From Chryseobacterium sp. Leaf394 (GTDB taxonomy: Bacteria; Bacteroidota; Bacteroidia; Flavobacteriales; Weeksellaceae), in NCBI RefSeq assembly GCF_001424105.1, contig NZ_LMQH01000010.1, positions 71,567-135,566 on the forward strand: 64,000 bases of DNA, written 5' to 3'. Position numbers and translations under genes: made by a program. This document shows, in pieces, positions 48,064 through 58,500 of the stretch (positions are counted from its first letter, which is position 1; every line of letters starts with the position of its first letter). The notes beneath the pieces were generated by a model. It saw only the letters and a program-made list of their open reading frames with translations. It ran no database searches and was not told the origin of the DNA.

Positions 48064-50976
48064 ATGAAGAAAGTTTTTATTTCTCTTTCATTCTTTTTCA
48101 TGATCAACGCAATGGCGCAGAAATTTGATACGCAGACAGTGACTGACGGTCAGGGTTATACGTATGAAACTGTGAAAAATGATCAGGCGGGAGTGAGAGT
48201 CTATACTTTAAAAAACGGATTAAAAGTTTATCTCGCAAAAAACGACGATGCTCCGAGAATCCAGACCTATGTTCCGGTAAGAACAGGTTCAAATAACGAT
48301 CCGGGCGACAATACAGGATTGGCGCACTACCTTGAGCACATGGTTTTCAAAGGAACTTCTCACCTGGGAACTCAGGACTGGGCAAAGGAGAAGGTTTTGC
48401 TGCAGCAGATTTCTGACCTTTACGAACAGCATAAAGCAGAAAAAGATCCTGAAAAGAAAAAAGCACTCTATAAGAAAATCGATGATGTTTCTCAGGAAGC
48501 TTCAAAATTTGCAATTGCCAATGAATATGACAAAGCAATTTCTTCTTTGGGAGCCACGGGAACTAATGCTCACACCTGGTTAGACGAAACGGTTTACAAA
48601 AACAATATTCCGGCTAATGAGTTGGAGAAGTGGCTTAAAGTTGAAAAAGAACGTTTCTCAGAATTGGTTTTAAGACTTTTCCATACAGAACTGGAAGCGG
48701 TTTATGAGGAATTTAACAGAGCTCAGGATAACGACAGCCGTTTGGTAAATTATACTTTAATGGAGGCGCTTTTCCCTAAGCATCCGAACGGTCAGCAAAC
48801 GACAATCGGTACGTCAGAGCATTTGAAAAGTCCTTCAATGGTAGCTATTCATAAGTATTTTGATACGTACTATGTACCTAACAACATGGCAGTAGTTTTG
48901 GTAGGAGATTTGGATTTCGACAAAACGATAAAATTAGTTGACCAATACTTCGGGTCATTCAAATACAAAGAACTTCCGATGAAGAAAATGGTTTCTGAGG
49001 AGCCAATGACGCAGGTGGTAAGCAGAACTGTAAAAAGTCCGTCTGCACCAAGAATGACTATGGCCTGGAGATCTGATTCATACGGAACCAAAGATGCAAG
49101 AATGGCCAGCATGGTTGCTGAAATTCTGAGTAACAGCGGTGATGCTGGTTTGATCGATTTAAACATCAGCCAAAAACAGAAAGTGCTGAGCGCAGGAGCA
49201 TACGAATCACCTTACAAAACTTATGGTGCATTTACAATGTATGTTGTACCGAAAGATGGGCAAAGCTTTGATGAGGCTAAAAAATTATTGCTTGGGCAGT
49301 TAGATTTAGTTAAAAAAGGTCAGTTCCCGGATTGGATGCTGAAAGCCATCGTCAACGATATGAAAGTACAGCGTATGAAAGGCTGGGAAACTGCCGACGG
49401 TTTGGCAACAACGCTTTACAATGCTTACATCAACGAAAGAACCTGGCAGCAGGAATTAGACGAGATCAATGATTATGAAAAAATTACCAAAGCAGATATT
49501 GTAAAATTTGCCAACGAGTTTTTCAAAGACAATTATGTAGTTGTTTATAAAGAAAAAGGAGTGAATGATAAATTGGTTCGCGTACAGAACCCTGCCATCA
49601 CACCAATTAAACTGAACAGAGAAGCGCAGTCGCCTTTCCTTAAAGACCTACTGGCAACAAAAGCAGGAGACATCAAACCTCAGTTTATTGACTACAAAAC
49701 TGCCATCGCCACTTCGCAGATCAAAGACAAGAAAATAAGTTTCGTTGAAAACAAATATAACAAAGTAGCTCAGGTCAACTATATTTTCCCTTTCGGAACA
49801 GATAATGATAAAGAACTGAGCCTTGGGGTAAGCGTTTTACAATATTTAGGAACCGATAAATATACTCCTGAACAGTTAAAAGAAGAATTCTATAAATTAG
49901 GAATCTCCAACGGTTTCAGAACTTCAAATGACCAGACGATCATCTATCTGAGCGGGCTGGAAAGCAATATGAAGAAAGGAGTAGAACTGTTGAACCACTG
50001 GATTACCAACGTAAAAGCTGACAAAGCAATTTATGACCAGACGGTAAAAACAATCTTGGAATCCAGAGAAGTGGCCAAAAAAGATAAAGCAAGAATTATG
50101 GCAGCACTTTCCAATTATGCTAAATATGGAAAGGATTCCAGAATGACTGATATTATCACAAAACAACGTCTGGAAAGTATCAACGTTAACGATCTGATGT
50201 CTAAAATCAAGACTTTAAACCAATATCCTTACGAAGTTTTCTTATACGGAGAAGATCAGAAAAGTCTTGAAAAAGCAGTGAAACCATTTATTGCAGACAC
50301 CAAACTGCAGCCTGCGAAAGCTAAGGTATATGCAGAGCCGGCAACTGAAGGCAAAGTATATTTCACAGCTTATGATATGGTGCAGATGGAAATGGCGAAA
50401 GTGGCAAAAGGAAGCAATGTAAACCTTGCAGACTTCGGAAAATCAAATGTATTTAACGAGTACTTCGGGCGTGGACTGTCTTCTATCGTTTTTCAGGAAA
50501 TCAGAGAGAGTAAGTCATTGGCGTATTCTGCTTACGTTTCTTATGGAACGGCTTCTGAAAAAGATCATCCTAACTATGTGACCAACTACATCGGAACTCA
50601 GGCAAACAAATTACCTCTTGCAGTAAACGCAATGAATGATTTGATGGCAGATTTTCCTCAGATCCCGGCGCAGTTTGAGAATTCTAAAGGTTCAGCATTG
50701 AAGCAGATTGCATCAAACAGAATCAACAGAACCAATATTTTCTACAACCAACTGGCATTGAAAAAACTTGGCGTAGATTACGATATCAGAAAAGATTACT
50801 ATAATGAAATTCAAAATCTGACGTTGCCTCAACTGACAAGTTTCTACAACAAAGAAATTAAACCGTTGAAGTACAACACCGCCATCATCGGGAAAAAAGA
50901 AAACCTGAATATGGAATCAATCAACAAAATGGGTGAGTTCAAAGAAGTTACCCTGGAAGAAATCTTTGGATATTAA
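48064..50976 (+). CDS. M16 family metallopeptidase, exported, duplicated-domain
   Basis: This 970-residue protein has a signal peptide (FISLSFFFMINAMAQ) and a full insulinase-like architecture. The zinc-binding HxxEH is residues 88-92 in LAHYLEHMVFKGTSH. A second M16 unit in the C-terminal half (for example FGRGLSSIVFQEIRESKSLA) has no HxxEH. The catalytic module plus inactive partner domain is usual for pitrilysin/M16 enzymes. It degrades peptides in the periplasm. It is a separate + strand transcription unit that divides the two - strand parts of the pigment locus. Terminator and TonB-type features were not seen in the protein. Confidence 0.93.
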   Translation: MKKVFISLSFFFMINAMAQKFDTQTVTDGQGYTYETVKNDQAGVRVYTLKNGLKVYLAKNDDAPRIQTYVPVRTGSNNDPGDNTGLAHYLEHMVFKGTSHLGTQDWAKEKVLLQQISDLYEQHKAEKDPEKKKALYKKIDDVSQEASKFAIANEYDKAISSLGATGTNAHTWLDETVYKNNIPANELEKWLKVEKERFSELVLRLFHTELEAVYEEFNRAQDNDSRLVNYTLMEALFPKHPNGQQTTIGTSEHLKSPSMVAIHKYFDTYYVPNNMAVVLVGDLDFDKTIKLVDQYFGSFKYKELPMKKMVSEEPMTQVVSRTVKSPSAPRMTMAWRSDSYGTKDARMASMVAEILSNSGDAGLIDLNISQKQKVLSAGAYESPYKTYGAFTMYVVPKDGQSFDEAKKLLLGQLDLVKKGQFPDWMLKAIVNDMKVQRMKGWETADGLATTLYNAYINERTWQQELDEINDYEKITKADIVKFANEFFKDNYVVVYKEKGVNDKLVRVQNPAITPIKLNREAQSPFLKDLLATKAGDIKPQFIDYKTAIATSQIKDKKISFVENKYNKVAQVNYIFPFGTDNDKELSLGVSVLQYLGTDKYTPEQLKEEFYKLGISNGFRTSNDQTIIYLSGLESNMKKGVELLNHWITNVKADKAIYDQTVKTILESREVAKKDKARIMAALSNYAKYGKDSRMTDIITKQRLESINVNDLMSKIKTLNQYPYEVFLYGEDQKSLEKAVKPFIADTKLQPAKAKVYAEPATEGKVYFTAYDMVQMEMAKVAKGSNVNLADFGKSNVFNEYFGRGLSSIVFQEIRESKSLAYSAYVSYGTASEKDHPNYVTNYIGTQANKLPLAVNAMNDLMADFPQIPAQFENSKGSALKQIASNRINRTNIFYNQLALKKLGVDYDIRKDYYNEIQNLTLPQLTSFYNKEIKPLKYNTAIIGKKENLNMESINKMGEFKEVTLEEIFGY

Positions 50977-50999
50977 TTTTCATTAATATAAATTGTTTG

Positions 51000-51028
51000 A
51001 AGTGAGGCAGAAATGTCTCACTTTTTTT
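51000..51028 (+). terminator. Terminator after the M16 peptidase gene
   Basis: AAGTGAG and CTCACTT form a 7-bp stem with a 10-nt loop, followed by a T-run, 24 bases after the stop codon. Confidence 0.72.
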
Positions 51029-51056
51029 ATTTAATTTGAATTTTATTTAATAACTG

Positions 51057-51380
51057 ATGAATGATAATTTACTGATACAATCGCTTACAAGTCTTTCAAG
51101 AGATTCGTCTGAGCAGGAAAAATACATACACAATTTATTTAAAGATGATCAATATGCTCATACAGAAGAACTTCTTTTGGATTTTGAAGATGCTTCATTT
51201 ATGATTGAAAATTATTCAGATAATGAAGAGATCAAAATTCTGTTTACTGAGCTGAAAGATTTAATTGAAGAAATTGATATTAAAAAATTATTCTACACGC
51301 ACCATTTGAAACACGATTTATGGGAGAAAGTCCGGCTTACAAGCAGAAAGCTTTTGGCTAGCCTGAATATCGATCAATGA
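51057..51380 (+). CDS. Acidic protein of unknown function
   Basis: This 107-residue acidic, mostly helical protein (for example DFEDASFMIENYSDNEEIKI) has no signal peptide or known motif. It follows the M16 gene after a terminator but on the same strand. It might be co-expressed by read-through. I do not recognise it. Confidence 0.65.
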   Translation: MNDNLLIQSLTSLSRDSSEQEKYIHNLFKDDQYAHTEELLLDFEDASFMIENYSDNEEIKILFTELKDLIEEIDIKKLFYTHHLKHDLWEKVRLTSRKLLASLNIDQ

Positions 51381-51431
51381 TAAAAAATATCGTTAAAGCT
51401 TACATAAGCAAGTTTTAAATATAAAAACAAA

Positions 51432-51453
51432 AGCTGCTCAAAATTGGGCAGCT
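51432..51453 (-). terminator. Terminator of the - strand gene at 51483
   Basis: AGCTGCTC and GGGCAGCT pair around AAAATT, and a T-rich run follows on the - strand. It lies 30 bases beyond the stop of the small gene. Confidence 0.6.
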
Positions 51454-51482
51454 ATGTTGTAACTAGGAAATTGAAGCAGTTC

Positions 51483-51752
51483 TTACTTTCTCCTCTTATA
51501 CTTTAAGTGAATCAATAAATACACCTCATCTTTTTCTAGATCTCTGCACCAGGTACGCTCAGTAACCAAAGCATTTTCGTACAGACTGAGATCTTCCATT
51601 TTTTTTACATATTCTAATCTTTCAGAAGTCTCAGACTTAAAGAATGAAATAAGATTAACCTCATCGCCAACTGCAGGTACTACAGGAAATTCAACATAGT
51701 TTTTAAACTCAAATTCGATGTCGTAGGAATAGAACCTTACTTTTACATTCAT
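51483..51752 (-). CDS. Short protein of unknown function
   Basis: This 89-residue protein has alternating beta pattern (KVRFYSYDIEFEFKNYVEFP) and a basic tail (LIHLKYKRRK). No motif was recognised. It is the 3'-most gene of the second - strand block, but has its own -7 box at 51767-51774, so it may be independent of the pigment operon. Confidence 0.65.
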   Translation of the reverse strand: MNVKVRFYSYDIEFEFKNYVEFPVVPAVGDEVNLISFFKSETSERLEYVKKMEDLSLYENALVTERTWCRDLEKDEVYLLIHLKYKRRK

Positions 51753-51766
51753 ACTTTTATTTTTTC

Positions 51767-51774
51767 CAAATATA
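51767..51774 (-). promoter_or_regulatory. Probable -7 box of the 51483 gene
   Basis: CAAATATA on the + strand is TATATTTG on the - strand, 14 bases before the ATG. No -33 element at the right distance was found. Confidence 0.4.
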
Positions 51775-51862
51775 TTGAGAATTTAATCAATATAAACGCT
51801 ATTTCAAAGGGTGTCTGTTTAATTCCATCCGGAAGATGTTCTGCAATAATTAAATAAAATCT

Positions 51863-52369
51863 TTAAATAAATTTAAAAACTCTGTTTAAAACTTTATCCG
51901 GATAAAGTGATAGAGCTATGAAGGAAATTGTGAGACCTGAAATCAAAGATAAATGAACTGTATCAGCCAAATAACCAGGATAACGATTGGCAATAGTATT
52001 TGGAAAGCTGGCGAAATGCTCAAAATAAATATTCGAAAATGAAATGGCAATCACAGAAAACAGCAAAACAGTTAAAAACACGAGGGCATTTAGAATTATT
52101 GAAGCTCTGATAGCGCTGGATAATTTTTTGAACTTAAAGTTTAATCTGATCATGAATAGTAAAGAAAATGGAATACTGAAAGCGAATGATTTCAAAATAC
52201 TGACAGTAAACAATCTGAAGCCCGAATTTGAATAAACTAAAGTTCCATTAGTTTCAAACTGTTGCCAGGGCATCATGTGTGGATTGATGTAAAGCAGAAA
52301 CGAGTAATGCGCAACTGAGTATAACGCAAAACACGTGACAGTAATACAAAAAACAATAAAGTTTTTCAT
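51863..52369 (-). CDS. Membrane protein of unknown function
   Basis: This 168-residue protein has about four transmembrane segments, among them FIVFCITVTCFALYSVAHYS, then FSIPFSLLFMIRLNF and SIILNALVFLTVLLFSVIAI. No family is recognised. It starts eight bases after the dehydratase-like gene on the same strand, so it belongs to the DarA/DarB operon by position. Its role might concern pigment membrane placement; that is only a guess. Confidence 0.65.
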   Translation of the reverse strand: MKNFIVFCITVTCFALYSVAHYSFLLYINPHMMPWQQFETNGTLVYSNSGFRLFTVSILKSFAFSIPFSLLFMIRLNFKFKKLSSAIRASIILNALVFLTVLLFSVIAISFSNIYFEHFASFPNTIANRYPGYLADTVHLSLISGLTISFIALSLYPDKVLNRVFKFI

Positions 52370-52377
52370 GAATTAAA

Positions 52378-52818
52378 CTATTCAATCTCCTGAATAAACA
52401 AGCTGATCTCCGTACGGATCAACAGCTTTTCACCCATAAAAGTCTCACAGAAAATCTGACAGATGTTTTCATACTGAGAAATTAGGGTTGCTTTGGAAAT
52501 AATGGTGTCGCCAACCTCAGGCAAATCAAAAATTTCAATTTTTTTGATATTGGTAATGAAACCGATCACCTTCGTTTCTACATCAGGACCTTTAAAAAAA
52601 CTCTGTCCGAGAATTGAAGAGGAGGTTTGTGCAGAATGCTCGATCAGTCCGGCTTCCACAAAATGGTTGTTGTGAACAAAAATGTTGTCAGATTTGATAT
52701 CAAAAGAAGTCACAACCTTGTCCGGAGTAAGCTCCAGAATATAATCTGCCATCAGCATGGGTGCGCGATGCGGCAGAAAATGATGAATGTTGATGAGGTT
52801 GTCTTCCTTTAACTCCAT
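52378..52818 (-). CDS. Hotdog-fold 3-hydroxyacyl-ACP dehydratase-like protein
   Basis: This 146-residue hotdog protein has HHFLPHRAPMLMADYILELT, resembling the FabA/FabZ/ApeI-type dehydratases. NNHFVEAGLIEHSAQTSSSI carries the helix with the putative catalytic Glu/His region. In aryl-polyene loci such proteins dehydrate beta-hydroxyacyl-ACP intermediates. A near-duplicate follows upstream at 52983, suggesting duplication and specialisation. The catalytic pair is less canonical than in FabZ, so activity is probable, not certain. Confidence 0.8.
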   Translation of the reverse strand: MELKEDNLINIHHFLPHRAPMLMADYILELTPDKVVTSFDIKSDNIFVHNNHFVEAGLIEHSAQTSSSILGQSFFKGPDVETKVIGFITNIKKIEIFDLPEVGDTIISKATLISQYENICQIFCETFMGEKLLIRTEISLFIQEIE

Positions 52819-52831
52819 TTTTTTATGTTTA

Positions 52832-52864
52832 AAACCTAACAGGTTTTAAAAGCCCGTTAGGTTT
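52832..52864. repeat. Hairpin of the AAACCT...AGGTTT type
   Basis: AAACCTAAC (52832-52840) and GTTAGGTTT (52856-52864) form the outer stem. It lies in the 164-base gap between the two hotdog genes and interrupts the operon; it could be a dispersed repeat or a weak processing site. Confidence 0.55.
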
Positions 52865-52982
52865 GTATTGTGCTAATTTAAATCTTTGCAATTTCCTAGG
52901 ATATTACGAGTTTTAAAAACTTCTGTAAAACAAACCAGACTGATCACTTGGCTCTTTTTACTTTTTCCTTGGCTCTTTACAA

Positions 52983-53414
52983 CTATTTTACAACGGTTTT
53001 CATCTCAGATTTTGCAATGATCTGACCGTTGATTTTAGTAATGATTTCCACCAACGTTACGCCCATCATTTCATTGATAATCTTTACTTCAGAAATTAAA
53101 TGGTCACCCAATTTCGGTAAAGTTTCAGCTTCAAATGTTTTGATGGCTCCGATGTAGCCTGTAGGTGCTTCTTTTCCGAGAAGATAAAATTTATATCCTG
53201 TATGAAGAGCAACGCTTTGAGCCTGATGTTCAATTAGACCTGAAGCCTGAAAAACGCCTTCGTGAACAAAAATATTGTCTTCTTTAATTTCAAATCCTGA
53301 AACCAGATGCTCCTCAGAATATTCTGAAATTCCACTCACCATCACAAAAGGAAATTTTTGCGGAATTAAACTTTCAACAAAATTTTTGTCGTTGATTGGT
53401 AAAGAAATTCTCAT
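52983..53414 (-). CDS. Hotdog-fold dehydratase-like protein, darB-coupled
   Basis: This 143-residue hotdog protein resembles its downstream neighbour. IPQKFPFVMVSGISEYSEEH is the N-terminal part and FQASGLIEHQAQSVALHTGY is the central helix with the GLIEHxAQ motif shared by both. Start choice: ATG at 53414 overlaps darB's stop by one base (TAATG), a coupling signature. The two extra residues in the longer frame are not needed. It may act on the beta-hydroxyacyl precursors that feed resorcinol formation. Confidence 0.8.
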   Translation of the reverse strand: MRISLPINDKNFVESLIPQKFPFVMVSGISEYSEEHLVSGFEIKEDNIFVHEGVFQASGLIEHQAQSVALHTGYKFYLLGKEAPTGYIGAIKTFEAETLPKLGDHLISEVKIINEMMGVTLVEIITKINGQIIAKSEMKTVVK

Positions 53415-54553
53415 TAGCAAACCGTTAACAGGGCACAGGAGTAAGCAAATCTTCCACTTTCAGGGATGCAAAGCATGATTCTTTCTCCTTTTTTCAGTTT
53501 ACCGGAATTCATCAGCTGCTCAACAGCAATAAAGATAGATCCGGCACCGATATTTCCAACTTCAGAAAGGTTGTAAAACCATTTTTCCCAAGGGAAATCA
53601 AGTCCGACATTGGCAAATTCTTCTTTTAATCCTTCTTTGAAGTAACCTGAAGAAATGTGTGCTAATACATGATCGATGGAATCAGGATCAAGATCGTGTT
53701 TGGTAAAAGATGCTCTTAAGCTTTCTGCTCCTTTTACTAAAATATATTTATCTAAAAGTTTTGTATCCTGTTTTAATGCAAAAATAGATTGGTTCAGCCA
53801 TTCTTCAGCAGGATATTCTGCCCATGATTTCAGGCTTCCGTCTTCCTGCTTTTCGCATCCTGAATACATACAAGCTTCAATTTCGTGCGCGTAAGAATAG
53901 AAATCCATCCATTCTACTTTTAAAGAAATTTCGTTTTCTCTCGGTTTGTTTTCAAGCAAAAAAGCTCCGGCTCCGTCCGAAAGCATCCATCTCAGAAATT
54001 CTCTTTTGAAAGCAACAATAGGTTTTTCCTCCAAAAGTTTAAGGTTTTCCGCTTCGTGATTGAACTTATCAGCTGTCATCCATGCAGAAAATCTTTCTGA
54101 ACCTACACAGATGGCGTTATTTTTTACACCAGCTTTAACATTCAGAAAGGCATAGTTGAACGCATTCATTCCGGAATTACACAGTCCGGTAGAGGTATTG
54201 ATTTCAACCGATTTACCGATATTCAGTTCACCATGAACCATAGAAGCGTGTGAAGGCTGAATCTGGTCTGCTGAAGTGGTTCCGCATGAGAGAAGCTCCA
54301 TGTCTTCTTTCTTGAAATGTTCGTCAAAAAGTCCCTCCACAGCATTTGCAGTAATCTGCGCATTGGTATGTGTAGGTTTTCCGTTTTTGTCTAAAGCATA
54401 GTATCTGGTTGTAATTTTATTATTCCTCAGAATTAAAGCTCTCGCCTTAGAAGGAGTATTGTTGACTAAGCCAAGATAGCTTTCCATTTCATCATTAGAA
54501 ACCGGCTCATTTGGCAAGTATGTTGAAGCTTTTGTTATGAATACGTCGTACAT
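53414..54553 (-). CDS. darB: DarB: KAS III-like dialkylresorcinol condensing enzyme
   Basis: This 379-residue ketosynthase III-like enzyme has active-site Cys125 in STGLCNSGMNAFNYAF. The His/Asn region is in HVLAHISSGYFKEG and SEVGNIGAGSIFIAVEQL. The family joins two acyl units (a beta-ketoacyl thioester and an alpha,beta-unsaturated one) and gives a cyclohexanedione that becomes the 2,5-dialkylresorcinol. Together with DarA (three bases upstream) it makes the resorcinol half of flexirubins. KAS III homologues with other roles are the alternative, but the darA neighbour makes this call strong. Confidence 0.9.
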   Translation of the reverse strand: MYDVFITKASTYLPNEPVSNDEMESYLGLVNNTPSKARALILRNNKITTRYYALDKNGKPTHTNAQITANAVEGLFDEHFKKEDMELLSCGTTSADQIQPSHASMVHGELNIGKSVEINTSTGLCNSGMNAFNYAFLNVKAGVKNNAICVGSERFSAWMTADKFNHEAENLKLLEEKPIVAFKREFLRWMLSDGAGAFLLENKPRENEISLKVEWMDFYSYAHEIEACMYSGCEKQEDGSLKSWAEYPAEEWLNQSIFALKQDTKLLDKYILVKGAESLRASFTKHDLDPDSIDHVLAHISSGYFKEGLKEEFANVGLDFPWEKWFYNLSEVGNIGAGSIFIAVEQLMNSGKLKKGERIMLCIPESGRFAYSCALLTVC

Positions 54554-54555
54554 TT

Positions 54556-55470
54556 CTATTTTAAATTAATTCCTTGTAAATATTTTTTCTGTTTTTGTCT
54601 TTTGTTCCACAAAATAGGTGCAAGCAAGATATGAAAAATCAAAACAATGGGTGAAATGATCCAGATTGCTGCCATTAAATATACTTTAAAAAACTTGATC
54701 AGCATCGGGCGTTTTTCTTTTTTCTTCATGATAAGGTTAGACCACACCGTGAAAATTTTGTTCCCAACTTTTTCTACTCTCACAAGGAAAGCTCTGATTT
54801 CTACAGCTCCGTTTTTTACCAGTTCGGGCTGCAGATTTACGAAATCGCTGTTGCGGAAATGCTGTTCAATGATCTTCCCGTATTTCCCAGCTCCGTTTAT
54901 TTCTTCGTCTGAAACGCCTGCCGCAGGAAGGATTCCGGATTTTTCTTTCTGTCCGGTGGTCATCCAGCGAAGGATCGTTAAAACACTTGTATAATTATCT
55001 CTTCGGTCGACTAATGCAATGTTTCCGACTAATTTTACGTCTAAATTTTTCAGATAAACCTTCAGTTTTTCCTGAGAAAGCATCCACATATTTCGGGTTC
55101 CGGAGATGGTAACAACTGGCGTGCCTTTCAGGATATTTTCTGCAAATCCACTTTTTAAAAATGATATTACAGGAATAGACGGCGTTAAATACCAAACCTG
55201 ATAGCCAAAAAGAATCAGATCAAATTTTGTATTTAAAACCTCCTCAGGCGGTGGCAGAATTTCACTTGGAATCTGAAGGTAAGATTCCGGAAAGGTATTG
55301 AAAAAAACATCAGACGGCCACGGAAAAGGAAAATCTTTTTTCAGCTGAATGTTGTAGTAAGTTACTTTATATTCGTCTTTTTTATCTTCAAAGGGTTGGG
55401 CAATATTTTTTACAATATCTTCCAGCTGTCCGGTCTGAGTGTAATATAAGACAAGTATATTTTTTTGCAT
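54556..55470 (-). CDS. darA: DarA: dialkylresorcinol aromatase/condensing protein, flavodoxin-like
   Basis: This 304-residue protein starts like a flavodoxin (NILVLYYTQTGQLEDIVKNI). It has FDLILFGYQVWYLTPSIPVI and TPVVTISGTRNMWMLSQEKL. The C-terminus has a hydrophobic hairpin (FFKVYLMAAIWIISPIVLIF) suggesting membrane association. The flavodoxin-like DarA family acts after DarB, aromatising the cyclohexanedione to resorcinol with a flavin. The two genes are two codons or less apart. The downstream member of the same operon is DarB; the upstream member is the MMPL pump. I am confident because DarA is a narrow family. Confidence 0.92.
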   Translation of the reverse strand: MQKNILVLYYTQTGQLEDIVKNIAQPFEDKKDEYKVTYYNIQLKKDFPFPWPSDVFFNTFPESYLQIPSEILPPPEEVLNTKFDLILFGYQVWYLTPSIPVISFLKSGFAENILKGTPVVTISGTRNMWMLSQEKLKVYLKNLDVKLVGNIALVDRRDNYTSVLTILRWMTTGQKEKSGILPAAGVSDEEINGAGKYGKIIEQHFRNSDFVNLQPELVKNGAVEIRAFLVRVEKVGNKIFTVWSNLIMKKKEKRPMLIKFFKVYLMAAIWIISPIVLIFHILLAPILWNKRQKQKKYLQGINLK

Positions 55471-55512
55471 TAATCTATTTTATGGTTTACAAAAATAAGA
55501 TTTTCAGATTTA

Positions 55513-58500
55513 TTATTCGTGCCTAAAAATTTTTATTGCTTCTGAATTAAACAATTGTTTATAATTTGCGTTTTCAAAAGTCTGATTTTTAATATTCAGC
55601 AGAATAATGGTCTCCGGAAAATCTTTGATATCAGTAAGATGATATTTTTCGTCAGAAATTAAAAGTATATCGATCTTTTTGTTTATTTGTGTCTGATTAT
55701 CAATGTAATTCAATTTTCTTTTGTGAACAAGATAACTGTTTTTTGCTACAGCTCTTTTTTCTGAATCACCGATTAAACTGAAAATTCTGCGTCCCGCTTG
55801 CTGAAGTGTGAGTAAAGCATCTTTCTGCCCAAAATCATCGGCAATGTGAAATACGGTAGCGTCACTCGGGATGTGTTTGTTCAGTTCAAAATAGACCGAT
55901 TTATTTTTATCGAAATCTTCCTTTGCAGGTTTTACAACTTCATTTTCTTTATATAAAAAGCTTAAAAGTAATTTCTTTTTAAAATAATTCTCATCCTCAA
56001 GCTCATTTCTCAGTTTCGCAAATTCATTTCTGAAATACGCATTGATTTTTTTCGTTCTCTCAGAATAATCTTTTCCAAAACTCAAATCTTCTTTACGGAT
56101 TCTGTCGCCTACTTTTACCGTAATGCTTCCGTCAAAAATAATAAAATCTCCTTTCGGCTGTACTTCAGAATTTCCGTGAATGTAAATCGGAACGATATCC
56201 AAATTAAACTGTTCCGCAATGTAAAAAGCACCTTTGTGAAATCTTTTGACGTCGTTATTGTATGAACGTTCAGATTCAGGAAATACAACCAGCGAATATC
56301 CCTGCGCAATCTTTTCTCTCAATTGCTCCATGCCGTTTTCAATGCCCTGAGAAACAGGATAGAAGCCTAAAGCCCGCACAATTTTCCCAAAAACCGGAGA
56401 ATTATACACCCAGTCGTTCACAAGATAAACAATTTTGTGGCTGACCATTCCCATGACCAGTGTATCGAGAAATGAAGTGTGATTGGCGATGATTACTGCA
56501 GGTTCAGAAAAGTTTTCATCAGGATTTCTAATGATTTTTTTTCTGACAAAAGGATTGGTGTATAAAACAGAAACAAGGAATTTTGCTAAAATCAATTTGA
56601 TGAATTCCAAAGTTTTTCCTTTCGATCTTTTCACGAAAATACTTCCGATGGCAGAGAAAATCAATCCGCCTAAACCATAGTAAATAAAAGAGATGACAGA
56701 ATTTAAAAGCAGTCTCAAAGTAATTGGCGACAAGCCTTTTTTAGCTCTGTTGATAATTAAAAACCGGAACCAGAACGGATATAATGTGGAAGTAATGACA
56801 ATCACTGAAAACATTCCGATCAAAGCGACCAAGGCTAATGAATGCAATGCCGGATGTTTGGCAAAAATCAAGGAACCGATGGATAAAATTGTAGTGAAAA
56901 CCGCCAAAATAATAGAAATCCGATAGGTCGGAAGTTCATTTTTTCCAGTCGTATGCTCTTTTTGCATTGCTTTCGTCAGGAAAATACTGAAATCATCGCC
57001 AACGCCAAAAACCAAAGTGCAGACAACGGTACTGAAAATATTTAATTCTAAACCTAAAAAGTACAGAATTCCGGCAGTTACAACTCCCGTTAAAACAATC
57101 GGAAACATTGTCAGCAGAGACAGTTCAAAATTTCTGAAGAAAACAATAATTGTTAGAACGATTGCAAGAAGTGAATAATTAATCAAAGTATTGAAATCTC
57201 TTTTCAATAAACCTAAAAAGTTCTCATTCATCTGCTGACGGTCGATTGCCAAAGATTCGTGGCTTTTTTCAACGTCTTTGATGAATGTATCTCTTTTGGT
57301 TTCATCCACTTTTACCACATTTGAAACTGTGAAAAATCCGTTCTCATTGCTCAGAAACTCTGAGATTTGAAGTGCCTTTATTTTTTGGTAATCTTTTAAA
57401 CTTAAACTGGAATAGGTTTTATTTAAATTTTCATTAAACTGATCAAAAGCCGAAGCATTAAAGCCAAATTCATTTCCGTTTTTAACCAATTCAGAAATCG
57501 TCTGATTTTTTTTATCCTGATTCCAGAATCTGTTCCACTGATCTACCTTTTTCTGCTGATCTTTTTCAGACAAAACAACATTTCCAATAGAATTGTAACT
57601 TAAAATTTTACCTTCCTGCTTCTCCTTTTCCAGAAATTGGCTTAGTCTCGAATTTCTCGCTAACGCTTCACTTTCAGAATTTCCGTACGATATCGTGTAA
57701 ATCGATTTTGAAGTGATGTCCGACAGTTTTTCAAGCTTGGATTCGCTGATTTTTAAATCTTTAGGAATGTAATTTAAATCGCCAATATTTTCATTAAAAC
57801 CAACATGACGGAATCCGAAAAGACAGGCAATAATCATAACAGAACATCCGATAATCAGAGGTTTGTTTTTCTCGTAAGGGTAATTTCCGATTTTATCGAT
57901 GAAATTGGTGCTTTCTTTTCCTGGTTTTTCTTTCGGATGATACAGTTGCGGAACAATGATTAAAGCGGCAAATGAAGACAGAAAAACCGTAATCGCTGCG
58001 AAAAGTCCGAGGTCTTTCAATGCTTCTGAACGCACAAAAACCAGACATAGAAAAGAAACTGCTGTGGTCGCACTGCTGAGAATGATCGGTTGGGTGATCT
58101 CTTTGTAAAGCTCTTCAATATTGTTGTTGTGCTTGTAATGTGTGAGAATATGAAGGGCGTAATCAATTGTAATTCCAATCAGAATTGCTCCGACGCTGAG
58201 TGAAATCGCCGAGATTTTATCTTTAATGAAATACAGAATCATCAGTGAAATAAAAACCGCAAAAACGGTCGGCAGAAAAACGATGAGTGGCGTGAAGAAA
58301 TTCCTGAAATAATAAATCAGCAAGATCAGCAGAACCGTCATTGAAATAATCACCGTATTCTGGATATCTTTTTTAATCTGCTGTGCATTGGCAACCGCAA
58401 TTACCGGCGATCCAAAGTAACTTATTTCTGTTTTTCCTTTGAAATTTTTATTGATATCGTCTTTGATTTCATTTAAACTGTTGACGAAAACTTCATTGTT

